Origin: an uncultured Clostridia bacterium
Lineage (GTDB): Bacteria > Bacillota > Clostridia > Christensenellales > Borkfalkiaceae
Reading direction: 5' to 3'
NCBI GenBank assembly: GCA_947174955.1
Contig: CAMWKX010000017.1
Span: 1-13,862, forward strand
Length of the DNA: 13,862 nt
A model generated the notes under the pieces. That model had not been told where the DNA came from, ran no database searches, and saw only the letters and a program-made list of their open reading frames with translations. Shown one piece after another: positions 6,464 through 13,862 of the stretch; position 1 is the first letter of the stretch; each line of letters starts with the position of its first letter. The translations under genes were made by a program, and so were the position numbers.

Positions 6464-8113
6464 TTACTTGTTAAAATTGTCTTTGAGCGAAACGATTTCG
6501 GACAGCCTTACCTTGCCGCCGTCGCCAGCGCAAACCTTGTAATATCCCGTGCGCATAAGCTGGAAGCTCTTGCCCGCGCTCTCCGCCGCGTACGGCTCCA
6601 CCTTGCCCGCGCAAACCTTTATACTGTCGGGATTGAGCCTTTCCGCATAGTCCTGGTCGGGGTATTCCTCGTCCTTTAAAAGGGGCTTGTAGGTGACGAA
6701 CTCGGCGTCCTTGCCGTACTTGGCGTCAACCCACTGAATTACGCCCTTCGCCTTGACCTCGCTCTTGACCTCGCTGCCCGAACGCGTTTCGGGGAAGTAG
6801 GTGCAAAGTATTTCCTTTACCTCGCCGTTTTCGTCTGTAACGACGTCGTCGCAACGCACGATATACGCCGCTTTGAGCCGCACATATCCCCCTTTGAACA
6901 GCCTTTTGAACTTGGGCGGGGGCACGAGCGCGAAGTCGGATTTATCGATATAAACGCTACCCGTAAACTTGACGGGGCGGGTTGCGCCGCTTCCGTCCGT
7001 GGGGTTGATTTCGAAATCGAGCTCCTCTTCGCCAGAATAGTTGGTTATCGTAAGCTTAACGGGGTCGGTGACCGCCATAGCCCTTTCCGCCGTCGTGTTG
7101 AGCTCGTCGCGTATGCACTCGTCGAGCTGCGCGATATTTACAACGCCGTAGTTCTTTGCAACGCCGACGTCCGCGCAGAATTTTCTGAGAGCCATAGGCG
7201 GCACGCCGCGGTTTTTCAAACCCATAAGCGTGGGCATTCTGGGGTCGTCCCAGCCCGAAACGAAGCCCTCGTCCACAAGCTTTTTAAGGTAGCGTTTGGA
7301 CATAAGCGTGTTGGTTATGTTCAGCCGCGCGAACTCTATCTGACGGGGCACGGGCTGAGCAAAGCCCGCCTTTTCGATTACCCAGTCGTATAAGGGGCGG
7401 TGGTTTTCGAATTCCAAAGAGCACAGCGAATGAGTTATTCCTTCCAACGCATCGGACACGGGGTGCGCGAAGTCGTACATAGGATATATGCACCACTTGT
7501 CCCCCTGACGGTAATGCGGCACGTGCGCTATGCGGTAAATTACGGGGTCGCGCATATTGATGTTGGGCGACGACATATCTATCTTTGCCCTCAAAACCTT
7601 TGCGCCGTCGGGATATTTTCCGTCGCGCATCTCGCGGAAGAGTTTTAAGTTTTCTTCCACACTGCGGTTGCGGTAGGGGCTTTCCTTGCCCGCCTCGGTC
7701 AGAGTGCCGCGCGTGACGGTTATTTCGTCGGCGGACAAATCGCAGACGTACGCGTTGCCGTCAATAATGTATTTCTCGGCAATCTCGTACAGCTTGTCGT
7801 AGTAGTCGGAAGCGAAAAAGAGGTTGTCGTACTCGAAGCCCAGCCACTTGACCGCGTCGATAATCGAATTTACGTACTCGTAATCTTCCTTGGCGGGGTT
7901 GGTATCGTCCATTCTGAGATTGATTTTGCCGTCGTACTTTTCCTTAACGCCGAAATTTATGCACAGAGCTTTTACGTGACCAATGTGCAGATAGCCGTTG
8001 GGCTCGGGCGGGAAGCGCACGATTATTTTGTTGCCGCGCTCTTCGTACTTACCGCTCGCTAAATCCTCGTTGATATACTGTTCTATAAAGTTTGTTGCCT
8101 CGGGAAGTTTCAT
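6464..8113 (-). CDS. glnS: Glutaminyl-tRNA synthetase
   Basis: This class I synthetase charges tRNA-Gln with glutamine using ATP. The 549-residue protein is close to the E. coli length (about 554). The Rossmann fold carries RFPPEPNGYLHIGH (33-46), with the HIGH motif at 43-46. The KMSKS counterpart is LMSKR at 270-274. LEFENHRPLYDWV (233-245) is the GlnRS/GluRS family segment between them. The part after about residue 340 fits the two beta-barrels of the anticodon-binding domain. The absence of a GluRS-type alpha-helical C-terminus separates it from gltX. Many Gram-positive bacteria lack this enzyme and make Gln-tRNA with GatCAB, so its presence is informative. It lies 23 bases after the Sel1-repeat gene, with a weak AAAGG site. 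There is no room for a T-box leader. Confidence 0.96.
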   Translation of the reverse strand: MKLPEATNFIEQYINEDLASGKYEERGNKIIVRFPPEPNGYLHIGHVKALCINFGVKEKYDGKINLRMDDTNPAKEDYEYVNSIIDAVKWLGFEYDNLFFASDYYDKLYEIAEKYIIDGNAYVCDLSADEITVTRGTLTEAGKESPYRNRSVEENLKLFREMRDGKYPDGAKVLRAKIDMSSPNINMRDPVIYRIAHVPHYRQGDKWCIYPMYDFAHPVSDALEGITHSLCSLEFENHRPLYDWVIEKAGFAQPVPRQIEFARLNITNTLMSKRYLKKLVDEGFVSGWDDPRMPTLMGLKNRGVPPMALRKFCADVGVAKNYGVVNIAQLDECIRDELNTTAERAMAVTDPVKLTITNYSGEEELDFEINPTDGSGATRPVKFTGSVYIDKSDFALVPPPKFKRLFKGGYVRLKAAYIVRCDDVVTDENGEVKEILCTYFPETRSGSEVKSEVKAKGVIQWVDAKYGKDAEFVTYKPLLKDEEYPDQDYAERLNPDSIKVCAGKVEPYAAESAGKSFQLMRTGYYKVCAGDGGKVRLSEIVSLKDNFNK

Positions 8114-8136
8114 AATTATTTACCTTTTTAATCTAT

Positions 8137-11064
8137 TTAACCTAATATAGCCAACGCCTCTTTTGCTTCTTTAAGACCGAGGTCGGCAGCACTGCTCAGC
8201 CACGCTTTCGCCAAAACCACATCCCTCTCTACGCCCTGTCCGTTGCAGTAACAGACACCTATATTAAACTTAGCCAAAGCATTGTCTTGCACAGCGGCTT
8301 TTTTCCACCAATAAAGGGCTTTTACATAGTCCTGCGCAACTCCGTCGCCGGCATAATAACACGCCGCCAAATTGTGCTGAGCGTCAGCATCGCCTTGTTC
8401 GGCGGCCTTAGTGAACCAATATACCGCCTTAGCGTAATCGCGCGCAACCCCTTCGCCGTCCTTGTATCGTACTCCCAAATCGTTCTGAGCATCTTTATGC
8501 CCCTGTTCGGCGGCTTTTTCGTACCAATAAAACGCTTTTTTTAAGTCCTTCTTAACCCCTCTGCCGGAGAAGTAATATTTCGCTACTTGATACTGCGAGT
8601 CCGCATTACCTTGCTCCGCGGCTTTATTATACCAGAAGAACGCCTTTTCGAAATTCTTAGTAAAGCCGTCCGCACCGTCGTAGCAATAGCCCATATTGTG
8701 TTGTGCCTGCACGTGTCCCTGCTCCGCCGCCTTTTCGCAAAACCGAAGTGCTTTACCGCAATCCTTCACGACGCCCAATCCGAGAATGTAACACCGCCCC
8801 AAGCGGAAGTTAGCTTCAACGTGTCCCTGCTCCGCCGCCTTTTTATACAACCGCGTCGCCTTTTTATAGTCCTGCACAACGCCTTCGCCGAACTCGTAAC
8901 AATAGCCCGCCATAAATTGAGCGTCGGCATCGCCCTGTTCCGCGGATTTATTTAACCACCGCGCCGCCTTTTTATAGTCCCTGACTACGCCCATACCGTG
9001 ATAGTAGTAATAACCGCAATTATACTGTGCTGCGCAGTTGCCCTGCATAGCGGATTTTTCATACCATTGCAGAGCTTTTTTGAAATCCTTTTCAACGCCC
9101 TGCCCTTTCCCATAGCAAACGCCCAACCCATTCTGAGCTTCCGCGTGTCCCTGCTCCGCTGCCTTATGATACCAATAAGCTTTCTTTTCGTGGTCAACCC
9201 CCACGCCGTGACCATTTTCGTAACATTCACCCAACCGCCACTGCGCTTCATCATACCCCTGCTCTGCCGATTTCGTGTACAGCTCAACGGCTTTTGCCTT
9301 ATCTTCCGGCACGCCGGTTGCAAACTGATAGCATTGTCCCAAATAATACTGAGCCTTGGCGTACCCCTGTTCGGCGGACTTTGTATACCAATACACTGCC
9401 TTTTCAAGGTCTTTTTCTACGCCGTCGCCGTTTTCGTACATTGAGCCTAAGCTGCACTGCGACTTTTTCAGACCGCTTTCCGCCGCCTTTTCATAGAGCT
9501 TTGCCGCTTTTGCATAGTCTTGCTCTACCGCGAGGCCTTCGGCGTAACAGTAAGCCAGATTGCCATACGCATAAACGTTACCCTGCGCCGAAGCCTTTTC
9601 AAACCAATACACGGCTTTTCGGTAATCTTTCTCTACGCCTTCGCCGATAAAATAATACCAGCCCAAATTGTTTTGCTTCGACGCGTCGCCGCCTTCCGCC
9701 TCCTGTATAAGAACGGACAATCCGTCCTGTGAATTTTCGGCGTTTTCGTTAACCTTTTGCAAGAGGTCGTTATTGCAATTCCGCAAATCTTCCGTTTTAT
9801 CTTCTTCAACCTGTTCGGCGGGTTCGACAACTTCCGACGGTTTTTCCACGACAAGCTCTTTGCCGACAGACACCACGGGCTCTATGGAAAGCTCTCTGCG
9901 CTCCTTTTCCGTAAGGCTGTACTTTTTGAGCAACCTCTCAAACTTTTGCGCTCTGTTCAAATCGGCTTCGACGCCGTAGCCGTTTTTATAGCTCTTTACC
10001 AAAGCGATAATCGCACTCTTATAGCCCTGCTCCGCCGACTTGTGAAACCATACAATCGACTTATCGTATTCTTTATTTTTAAAATATATCTCTCCGAGAT
10101 AATACTGCCCTTCTGCGTCCCCGCGTTCCGCCGCCTCCGCAAACCACTTTAACGCTTTTTCGCCGTTCTTTCTTACAGTCAACGTTCTTCCGGCCGTCGT
10201 GCCCCTGAGTTCACCCGAATAATACGCCCGCGCCAATATTAACTGAGCGGTAACGTTATTTTGTTTTGCGGCTTTTTCAAACCAGTAAACGGTTTTGTTT
10301 GCGTCCTTGATATCTTTGAAGAAAACCTCGGCAACGTCTAACTGAGCGTTTAAATTTCCGTTTTCCCCTGCCTTTTCATACCAGAAAACCGCTTTATCGA
10401 GGTCGGCTTTAACACCCTCGCCGCGTTCGTAGCTTTTACCCAGACTTCTCTGCGCCGCGACGTCGCCGCTATCTGCGGCTTTCTTATACCAATAAAACGA
10501 CTTGTCGAATTTCATTACCATATGGTAATGGTTGCCCAGCTTATTCTGTGCGCTCGCGTCGCCGTTTTCGGCAAACTTTTCGTACCAGAACAGGGCATTC
10601 TTCACGTCCTTCTCAACGCCGTCGCCACGGTAATATTTTTTTGCAAGAGCAAACTGCGCCTTCGCGTCGCCGCGGTTTGCTTTCGCCGTAAGCTCTTTGA
10701 GTATTTTTTTATCCGACTTGGGCGGCTTAAAGCCTATGCTTCTTAAAAGCTCAGCCGAAGGTTCGTTGCCGTTCCTGTAACATCTTTCCAGGTCGTAATA
10801 GGCGTTTGCAAGGTTTCTATCCTTCTTGACGCCGAAGCCGTTACTGTAGCAGTAGCCCAGTTGAAAGCACGCGTTGACGTGCTTTTGTTTCACCGCCTTG
10901 GCAAACCAGAAGACCGCCTTTTTATAGTCCTGCTTTACGTCCGCTCCGCGGTAATAATTAAAGCCCACCCTGTACATAGCTTCCGCGTCGCCGCCCTTGG
11001 CTTTTTTTAAAAGCTCTTTAAATAATCTGCGCGCGATAGCCGACGAATCCGAATTAGCAGCCAT
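8137..11064 (-). CDS. Large Sel1-like repeat (SLR/TPR-like) protein
   Basis: This 975-residue soluble protein is built almost entirely of Sel1-like repeats, helix-turn-helix units that stack into a solenoid for protein binding. I count about 23: nine irregular ones (residues 26-382), a Glu/Pro/Val-rich linker (383-459), and 14 uniform 36-residue units (460-963). Conserved unit positions are Q5, L8, G9, Y12, G15, G17, V18, D21, A25, W28 and a closing KAAEQG. Repeat 2 is followed by a non-repeat insert (about 100-125), and repeat 7 has an insertion. There is no signal peptide or transmembrane segment and no enzymatic domain, so a cytoplasmic scaffold is likely; its partner is unknown. The start is 6 bases after the fhs stop, with a weak AAAGAG site overlapping that stop, suggesting translational coupling. 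Bacterial SLR proteins act in signalling, envelope and host interaction, but none of these is shown here. Confidence 0.92.
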   Translation of the reverse strand: MAANSDSSAIARRLFKELLKKAKGGDAEAMYRVGFNYYRGADVKQDYKKAVFWFAKAVKQKHVNACFQLGYCYSNGFGVKKDRNLANAYYDLERCYRNGNEPSAELLRSIGFKPPKSDKKILKELTAKANRGDAKAQFALAKKYYRGDGVEKDVKNALFWYEKFAENGDASAQNKLGNHYHMVMKFDKSFYWYKKAADSGDVAAQRSLGKSYERGEGVKADLDKAVFWYEKAGENGNLNAQLDVAEVFFKDIKDANKTVYWFEKAAKQNNVTAQLILARAYYSGELRGTTAGRTLTVRKNGEKALKWFAEAAERGDAEGQYYLGEIYFKNKEYDKSIVWFHKSAEQGYKSAIIALVKSYKNGYGVEADLNRAQKFERLLKKYSLTEKERRELSIEPVVSVGKELVVEKPSEVVEPAEQVEEDKTEDLRNCNNDLLQKVNENAENSQDGLSVLIQEAEGGDASKQNNLGWYYFIGEGVEKDYRKAVYWFEKASAQGNVYAYGNLAYCYAEGLAVEQDYAKAAKLYEKAAESGLKKSQCSLGSMYENGDGVEKDLEKAVYWYTKSAEQGYAKAQYYLGQCYQFATGVPEDKAKAVELYTKSAEQGYDEAQWRLGECYENGHGVGVDHEKKAYWYHKAAEQGHAEAQNGLGVCYGKGQGVEKDFKKALQWYEKSAMQGNCAAQYNCGYYYYHGMGVVRDYKKAARWLNKSAEQGDADAQFMAGYCYEFGEGVVQDYKKATRLYKKAAEQGHVEANFRLGRCYILGLGVVKDCGKALRFCEKAAEQGHVQAQHNMGYCYDGADGFTKNFEKAFFWYNKAAEQGNADSQYQVAKYYFSGRGVKKDLKKAFYWYEKAAEQGHKDAQNDLGVRYKDGEGVARDYAKAVYWFTKAAEQGDADAQHNLAACYYAGDGVAQDYVKALYWWKKAAVQDNALAKFNIGVCYCNGQGVERDVVLAKAWLSSAADLGLKEAKEALAILG
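8176..9687 (-). repeat. C-terminal array of 14 in-frame 108-bp Sel1 repeats
   Basis: Fourteen consecutive units of exactly 36 codons run without gaps (residues 460-963). The DNA period is visible directly: a near-identical GTGTCCCTGCTCCGC segment occurs at 8713, 8821 and 9145, offsets of 108 and 324. Between the copies starting at 8711 and 8819 about 25 bases are identical. This points to tandem duplication or gene conversion among units. Confidence 0.93.
9919..10989 (-). repeat. N-terminal block of about nine irregular Sel1-like repeats
   Basis: Residues 26-382 hold about nine diverged units, several shortened to 32-33 residues (units 4, 6 and 8), one lengthened to about 46 (unit 7), and the last one degenerate. 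A non-repeat insert separates units 2 and 3. The block is older or less constrained than the C-terminal array, to which it is joined by an acidic linker encoded at 9688-9918. Confidence 0.82.
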
Positions 11065-11070
11065 ATCTCT

Positions 11071-12735
11071 TTACGACAGTCCCGTGATTTTACCGTTTCC
11101 GTCTATGTCGATATGCTCGGCGCAGGGCACTTTGCCAAGACCGGGCATAAGCATTATACTGCCAGCTATCGCCACGATAAAGCCCGCGCCGCCGCGGTAC
11201 TCGATGTCGCGCACGTAAATTTTAAAGCCCTTGGGCGCCGCTAACAATGCGGGATTATCCGACAGCGAATACTGCGTTTTTGCGATAATTACGGGCAAGC
11301 CATTGTCCAAACCCTTGGCTTCCAGCGAAGCAATCTTCTCTTCGGCAAGCGGCGAATACTCCGCGCCGTCACCGCCGTAAACGTTCTTTACTACGCCCTC
11401 TATTTTTCCCTTTACGCTATCGTTTAAATCGTACGAGAAGTGCAGTTCGCTCTCTTCGCCGCAAGCGGAAATTACCGCCTCGGCAAGCTCCTTGCCGCCC
11501 TCGCCGCCCTTTAAAAAGACGTCGGTAAACACAGCCTTTACGCCGACTTCTTCGCACGCGTCCATAACCGTTCCTATCTCCGCGGGCGTGTCGGTAAAGA
11601 ACCTGTTCATAGCCACTACGACAGGCTTTTTATATACGTTTTTCATATTGTCGACGTGCTTCAAAAGATTGGGCAAGCCCGCTTTCAAAGCCGTGATATT
11701 CTCTTCCGTCAGCGTGGTCTTGTCCGCCCCGCCGTGCAGCTTTAACGCCTTGACCGTAGCCACAACCACCACGCAGTCGGGCTGAATACCCGCGATACGG
11801 CACTTGGCGTCGAGGAATTTTTCAGCGCCCAAGTCCGCGCCGAAGCCCGCCTCGGTCACCGCGTAATCGGCAAGCGACATTGCAGCTAAGGTCGCCCTCA
11901 CAGAGTTACAGCCGTGCGCGATATTCGCAAAAGGTCCGCCGTGAACAATCGCGGGCGTACCCTCCAAAGTCTGTACTAAATTGGGGTTAATCGCGTCCTT
12001 CAAAAGGGTCGCCATTGCGCCCTCCGCTTTGAGTTGACGGGCATATATGTACTCTCCAACCGAGTTTTCGCCCACAACTATGTTGCCCAGACGCTTCTTT
12101 AAGTCGGCTATATCTTTGGCAAGACAGAGGATAGCCATAACCTCGCTCGCGGCGGTTATGGAAAAGCCTTCCTTGCGCGAATAGCTCTCGCAGCCCTTCA
12201 TATTGCCCGCGGGGCAGTCGAGGGTGATATCGCGAAGTGCGCGGTCATTCATATCCATACAGCGGTGGAAATGCACCGTCTTGATATCGAGCGCGTTGCC
12301 GCGGAAAATGTGATTGTCTATCATCGCGCAAAGAAGGTTGTTCGCCGCGGTTATCGCGTGCAAATCGCCGGTGAAGTGCAGGTTGATATCCGCCATAGGC
12401 ACGACCTGCGCGTAGCCGCCTCCCGCTGCGCCGCCCTTAATTCCGAACACGGGACCGAGCGACGGTTCGCGCAATGCGAGGCACACCTTTTTGTCAAGCT
12501 TTGCCATACCGTCGGCAAGACCGATTGATACCGTAGTCTTGCCCTCGCCGCTCGCCGTGGGGTTGATGGCGGTTACCAGAACGAGTTTTGCCTTGGGCTT
12601 TAACTCGGGCAGATTGAGCTTTGCCTTGTACTTGCCGTACAGTTCCAGTCCGTCCTCGTCAAGACCGAGTTTTGCCGCAATCACGCGGACGTCTTTGAGT
12701 TTTGCGCTCTCTGCGATTTCGATGTCACTAAGCAT
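11071..12735 (-). CDS. fhs: Formate-tetrahydrofolate ligase (10-formyl-THF synthetase)
   Basis: This enzyme joins formate to tetrahydrofolate with ATP, giving 10-formyl-THF for purine and one-carbon metabolism. In acetogens it is also a step of the Wood-Ljungdahl methyl branch. The 554-residue length matches the family. The ATP-binding loop PTASGEGKTT is at residues 59-68. It is followed by LREPSLGPVFGIKGGAAGGG and the DINLHFTGD segment (folate and catalytic region). The start MLSDIEIAESAK aligns with the usual FTHFS N-terminus, which supports the ATG at 12735. The Shine-Dalgarno is poor: GGGAG is about 13 bases from the ATG. It is first in the operon with the Sel1-repeat, glnS and CvpA-like genes. 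No other Wood-Ljungdahl gene is in the window, so acetogenesis cannot be inferred. Confidence 0.98.
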   Translation of the reverse strand: MLSDIEIAESAKLKDVRVIAAKLGLDEDGLELYGKYKAKLNLPELKPKAKLVLVTAINPTASGEGKTTVSIGLADGMAKLDKKVCLALREPSLGPVFGIKGGAAGGGYAQVVPMADINLHFTGDLHAITAANNLLCAMIDNHIFRGNALDIKTVHFHRCMDMNDRALRDITLDCPAGNMKGCESYSRKEGFSITAASEVMAILCLAKDIADLKKRLGNIVVGENSVGEYIYARQLKAEGAMATLLKDAINPNLVQTLEGTPAIVHGGPFANIAHGCNSVRATLAAMSLADYAVTEAGFGADLGAEKFLDAKCRIAGIQPDCVVVVATVKALKLHGGADKTTLTEENITALKAGLPNLLKHVDNMKNVYKKPVVVAMNRFFTDTPAEIGTVMDACEEVGVKAVFTDVFLKGGEGGKELAEAVISACGEESELHFSYDLNDSVKGKIEGVVKNVYGGDGAEYSPLAEEKIASLEAKGLDNGLPVIIAKTQYSLSDNPALLAAPKGFKIYVRDIEYRGGAGFIVAIAGSIMLMPGLGKVPCAEHIDIDGNGKITGLS

Positions 12736-12776
12736 ATCTACTTAACGCTCCCGAAAGTTATTTGTAATACAGAGTA

Positions 12777-12805
12777 ATTATATCACGCCCGCGCGTAAAT
12801 GTATA
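12777..12805 (-). promoter_or_regulatory. Extended -10 promoter of the fhs operon
   Basis: On the minus strand a perfect TATAAT (12782-12777) is preceded by TGA, forming an extended -10. A TATACA -35 (4/6 match) lies 17 bases upstream at 12805-12800. The predicted start near 12770 gives a leader of about 35 bases before the fhs ATG. Confidence 0.75.
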
Positions 12806-12845
12806 TAATTTGAGCGGAAAAAATTAAAATTTACTTACGGTAAAC

Positions 12846-12880
12846 TTGACTTTTTTTGCGCGTGAGCATAAACTTATAAC
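12846..12880 (+). promoter_or_regulatory. glyS: Probable glyS promoter
   Basis: TTGACT (12846-12851) is a 5/6 match for the -35. With a 17-base spacer the -10 is TAAACT (12869-12874, 4/6). The better -10, TATAAC (12875-12880), would need a 23-base spacer from the same -35. The exact -10 is therefore uncertain, but either choice leaves a leader of only about 20-25 bases before the glyS ATG. Confidence 0.45.
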
Positions 12881-12904
12881 GAATTAGCATTAAGGAGCAT
12901 ATCT

Positions 12905-13862
12905 ATGGCAGACAAGAGAAAAGTAACGCAGGACAAGCTGGTTGCCCTCTGCAAGAACAGGGGCTTTATCTTCCCCGGCAGCGAAATTTACGGCGGACTT
13001 GCCAACACGTGGGACTACGGTCCCCTCGGCGTAGAGTTCAAGAACAACGTTAAAAAGGCGTGGTGGAAAAAGTTCGTTCAGGAAAACACGTTGAATACGG
13101 GGCTTGACTGCGCGATATTGATGAACACACGCACCTGGAAGGCGTCCGGTCATCTCGGCGGCTTTTCCGACCCTTTGATGGACTGTAAAAACTGCAAGAC
13201 CCGCCACCGCGCGGACAACCTCGTCGAGGCGTACTGCCAAAAGCACGGACTTGACGTAAAGGTCGAAGCTATGGACAACGACGCTTTGGAAAGCTTTATC
13301 ACCGAAAAGCAAATCGTCTGCCCCGCGTGCGGCAAGAGCGATTTCACCCCTATCCGTAAATTCAACCTTATGTTCAAGACGTTCCAGGGCGTTACCGAGG
13401 ACAGCGTTAACACCGTGTACCTCCGTCCCGAAACGGCGCAGGGCATTTTCGTCAACTTCAAAAACGTACAGAGGGCGAGCCGTATGCGCGTGCCCTTCGG
13501 CATAGGACAGATAGGCAAGTCGTTCAGAAACGAAATCACGCCCGGCAACTTTATTTTCCGCGTGCGCGAGTTCGAACAGATGGAGCTTGAATTTTTCTGC
13601 AAGCCGGGCACAGACCTCGAATGGTTCAACTACTGGAAAAATTACTGCAAAGACTTCCTTCTCTCTCTCGGTATGAAAGAGGAAAACCTGCGCCTCCGCG
13701 ACCACTCGGCGGAAGAGCTTTGCTTCTATTCCAAGGCTACTACCGACTTCGAGTACAACTTCGCGTTCGGTTGGGGCGAGCTTTGGGGCGTTGCCGACAG
13801 AACCGACTACGACCTCACCCAGCACCAGACCGAGAGCGGCGAAAGTATGGAATACACCGACC
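12905..13862 (+). CDS. glyS: Glycyl-tRNA synthetase, single-chain alpha2 type (3' end cut by window)
   Basis: This class II synthetase charges tRNA-Gly. The visible 319 residues are the N-terminal two thirds or so of an enzyme usually near 460 residues; the frame is open to the window end. GSEIYGGLANTWDYGPLG (25-42) is the diagnostic start of the single-chain bacterial/eukaryotic-type GlyRS, distinct from the alpha2beta2 GlyQ/GlyS form. YLRPETAQGIF (172-182), SFRNEITPG (206-214) and the REFEQMELEFF strand (221-231) form the class II catalytic core. Two CxxC pairs (Cys94/97 and Cys139/142) in the insertion suggest a zinc site. AAGGAG at 12892-12897 lies 7 bases before the ATG, fixing the start. 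It is divergent from fhs across 169 bases. There is no T-box leader, although glycine T-boxes are common in Firmicutes. Confidence 0.97.
   Translation, partial: MADKRKVTQDKLVALCKNRGFIFPGSEIYGGLANTWDYGPLGVEFKNNVKKAWWKKFVQENTLNTGLDCAILMNTRTWKASGHLGGFSDPLMDCKNCKTRHRADNLVEAYCQKHGLDVKVEAMDNDALESFITEKQIVCPACGKSDFTPIRKFNLMFKTFQGVTEDSVNTVYLRPETAQGIFVNFKNVQRASRMRVPFGIGQIGKSFRNEITPGNFIFRVREFEQMELEFFCKPGTDLEWFNYWKNYCKDFLLSLGMKEENLRLRDHSAEELCFYSKATTDFEYNFAFGWGELWGVADRTDYDLTQHQTESGESMEYTD

Noticed and set aside
8287..9444. Periodic hydrophobic plus-strand frames opposite the Sel1 gene
   Set aside because: They are mirror images of the repeat coding sequence. Their periodic hydrophobicity follows from the complement of the Sel1 codons, not from a separate gene.
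8176..9687. Regular 108-base repeats as a possible CRISPR or minisatellite array
   Set aside because: The period is exactly 36 codons of an open frame with the Sel1 consensus. There are no unique spacers between identical short repeats.
12890..13825. Long minus-strand open frame (311 codons) opposite glyS
   Set aside because: It is antisense to an unmistakable glycyl-tRNA synthetase and encodes nothing recognisable. The strong Shine-Dalgarno and motifs are on the plus strand.

Overview
This 13.9 kb window is a compact, ordinary-looking bacterial chromosome segment. It holds ten protein genes, one of them cut by the right edge, and no gap over 300 bases lacks a gene. No tRNA or rRNA gene, CRISPR array, insertion sequence, phage gene or attachment site was seen. 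Several traits suggest an anaerobic Gram-positive bacterium of the class Clostridia, possibly an uncultured gut lineage: a DUF1540 small Cys-rich protein, an iron-sulfur L-serine dehydratase, formate-tetrahydrofolate ligase, single-chain glycyl-tRNA synthetase, near-consensus sigma-A promoters and AGGAGG-type ribosome binding sites. GC content looks close to half. The taxonomic placement is inference from gene content.

Region 1 (about 50-3910, minus strand) looks like a three-gene operon. It is read from a perfect-consensus promoter (3881-3909) in the order UDP-sugar pyrophosphorylase of the eukaryotic UAP1 type, HtrA/trypsin-like lipoprotein protease, iron-sulfur L-serine dehydratase. The intergenic gaps are 14 and 7 bases, and a hairpin follows at 51-70. 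Region 2 (3932-4515, plus strand) is a single Nudix hydrolase gene with a NudC-like zinc ribbon, its own perfect-consensus promoter and a strong hairpin terminator. Region 3 (4529-5235) has ribosomal protein L9 on the minus strand, with a private promoter. Divergent to it is a 50-residue DUF1540 gene on the plus strand.

Region 4 (5250-12805, minus strand) looks like a four-gene operon: fhs (formate-THF ligase), a 975-residue Sel1-repeat protein, glnS (glutaminyl-tRNA synthetase) and a duplicated CvpA-like membrane protein. The gaps are 6, 23 and 13 bases. It starts at an extended -10 promoter (12777-12805) and ends at a hairpin shared with the DUF1540 gene. Region 5 (12846-13862, plus strand) is glyS, divergent from fhs and incomplete at the right edge.

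Functionally the window mixes translation (rplI, glnS, glyS), one-carbon and serine metabolism (fhs, serine dehydratase), envelope or sugar-nucleotide functions (UDP-sugar pyrophosphorylase, lipoprotein protease, CvpA-like protein) and nucleotide housekeeping (Nudix). I do not see an obvious new multi-gene system. The least explained items are the very long two-block Sel1 solenoid inside a housekeeping operon, the duplicated CvpA-like protein, the Cys-rich DUF1540 peptide, and a pair of back-to-back perfect promoters around a small palindrome.
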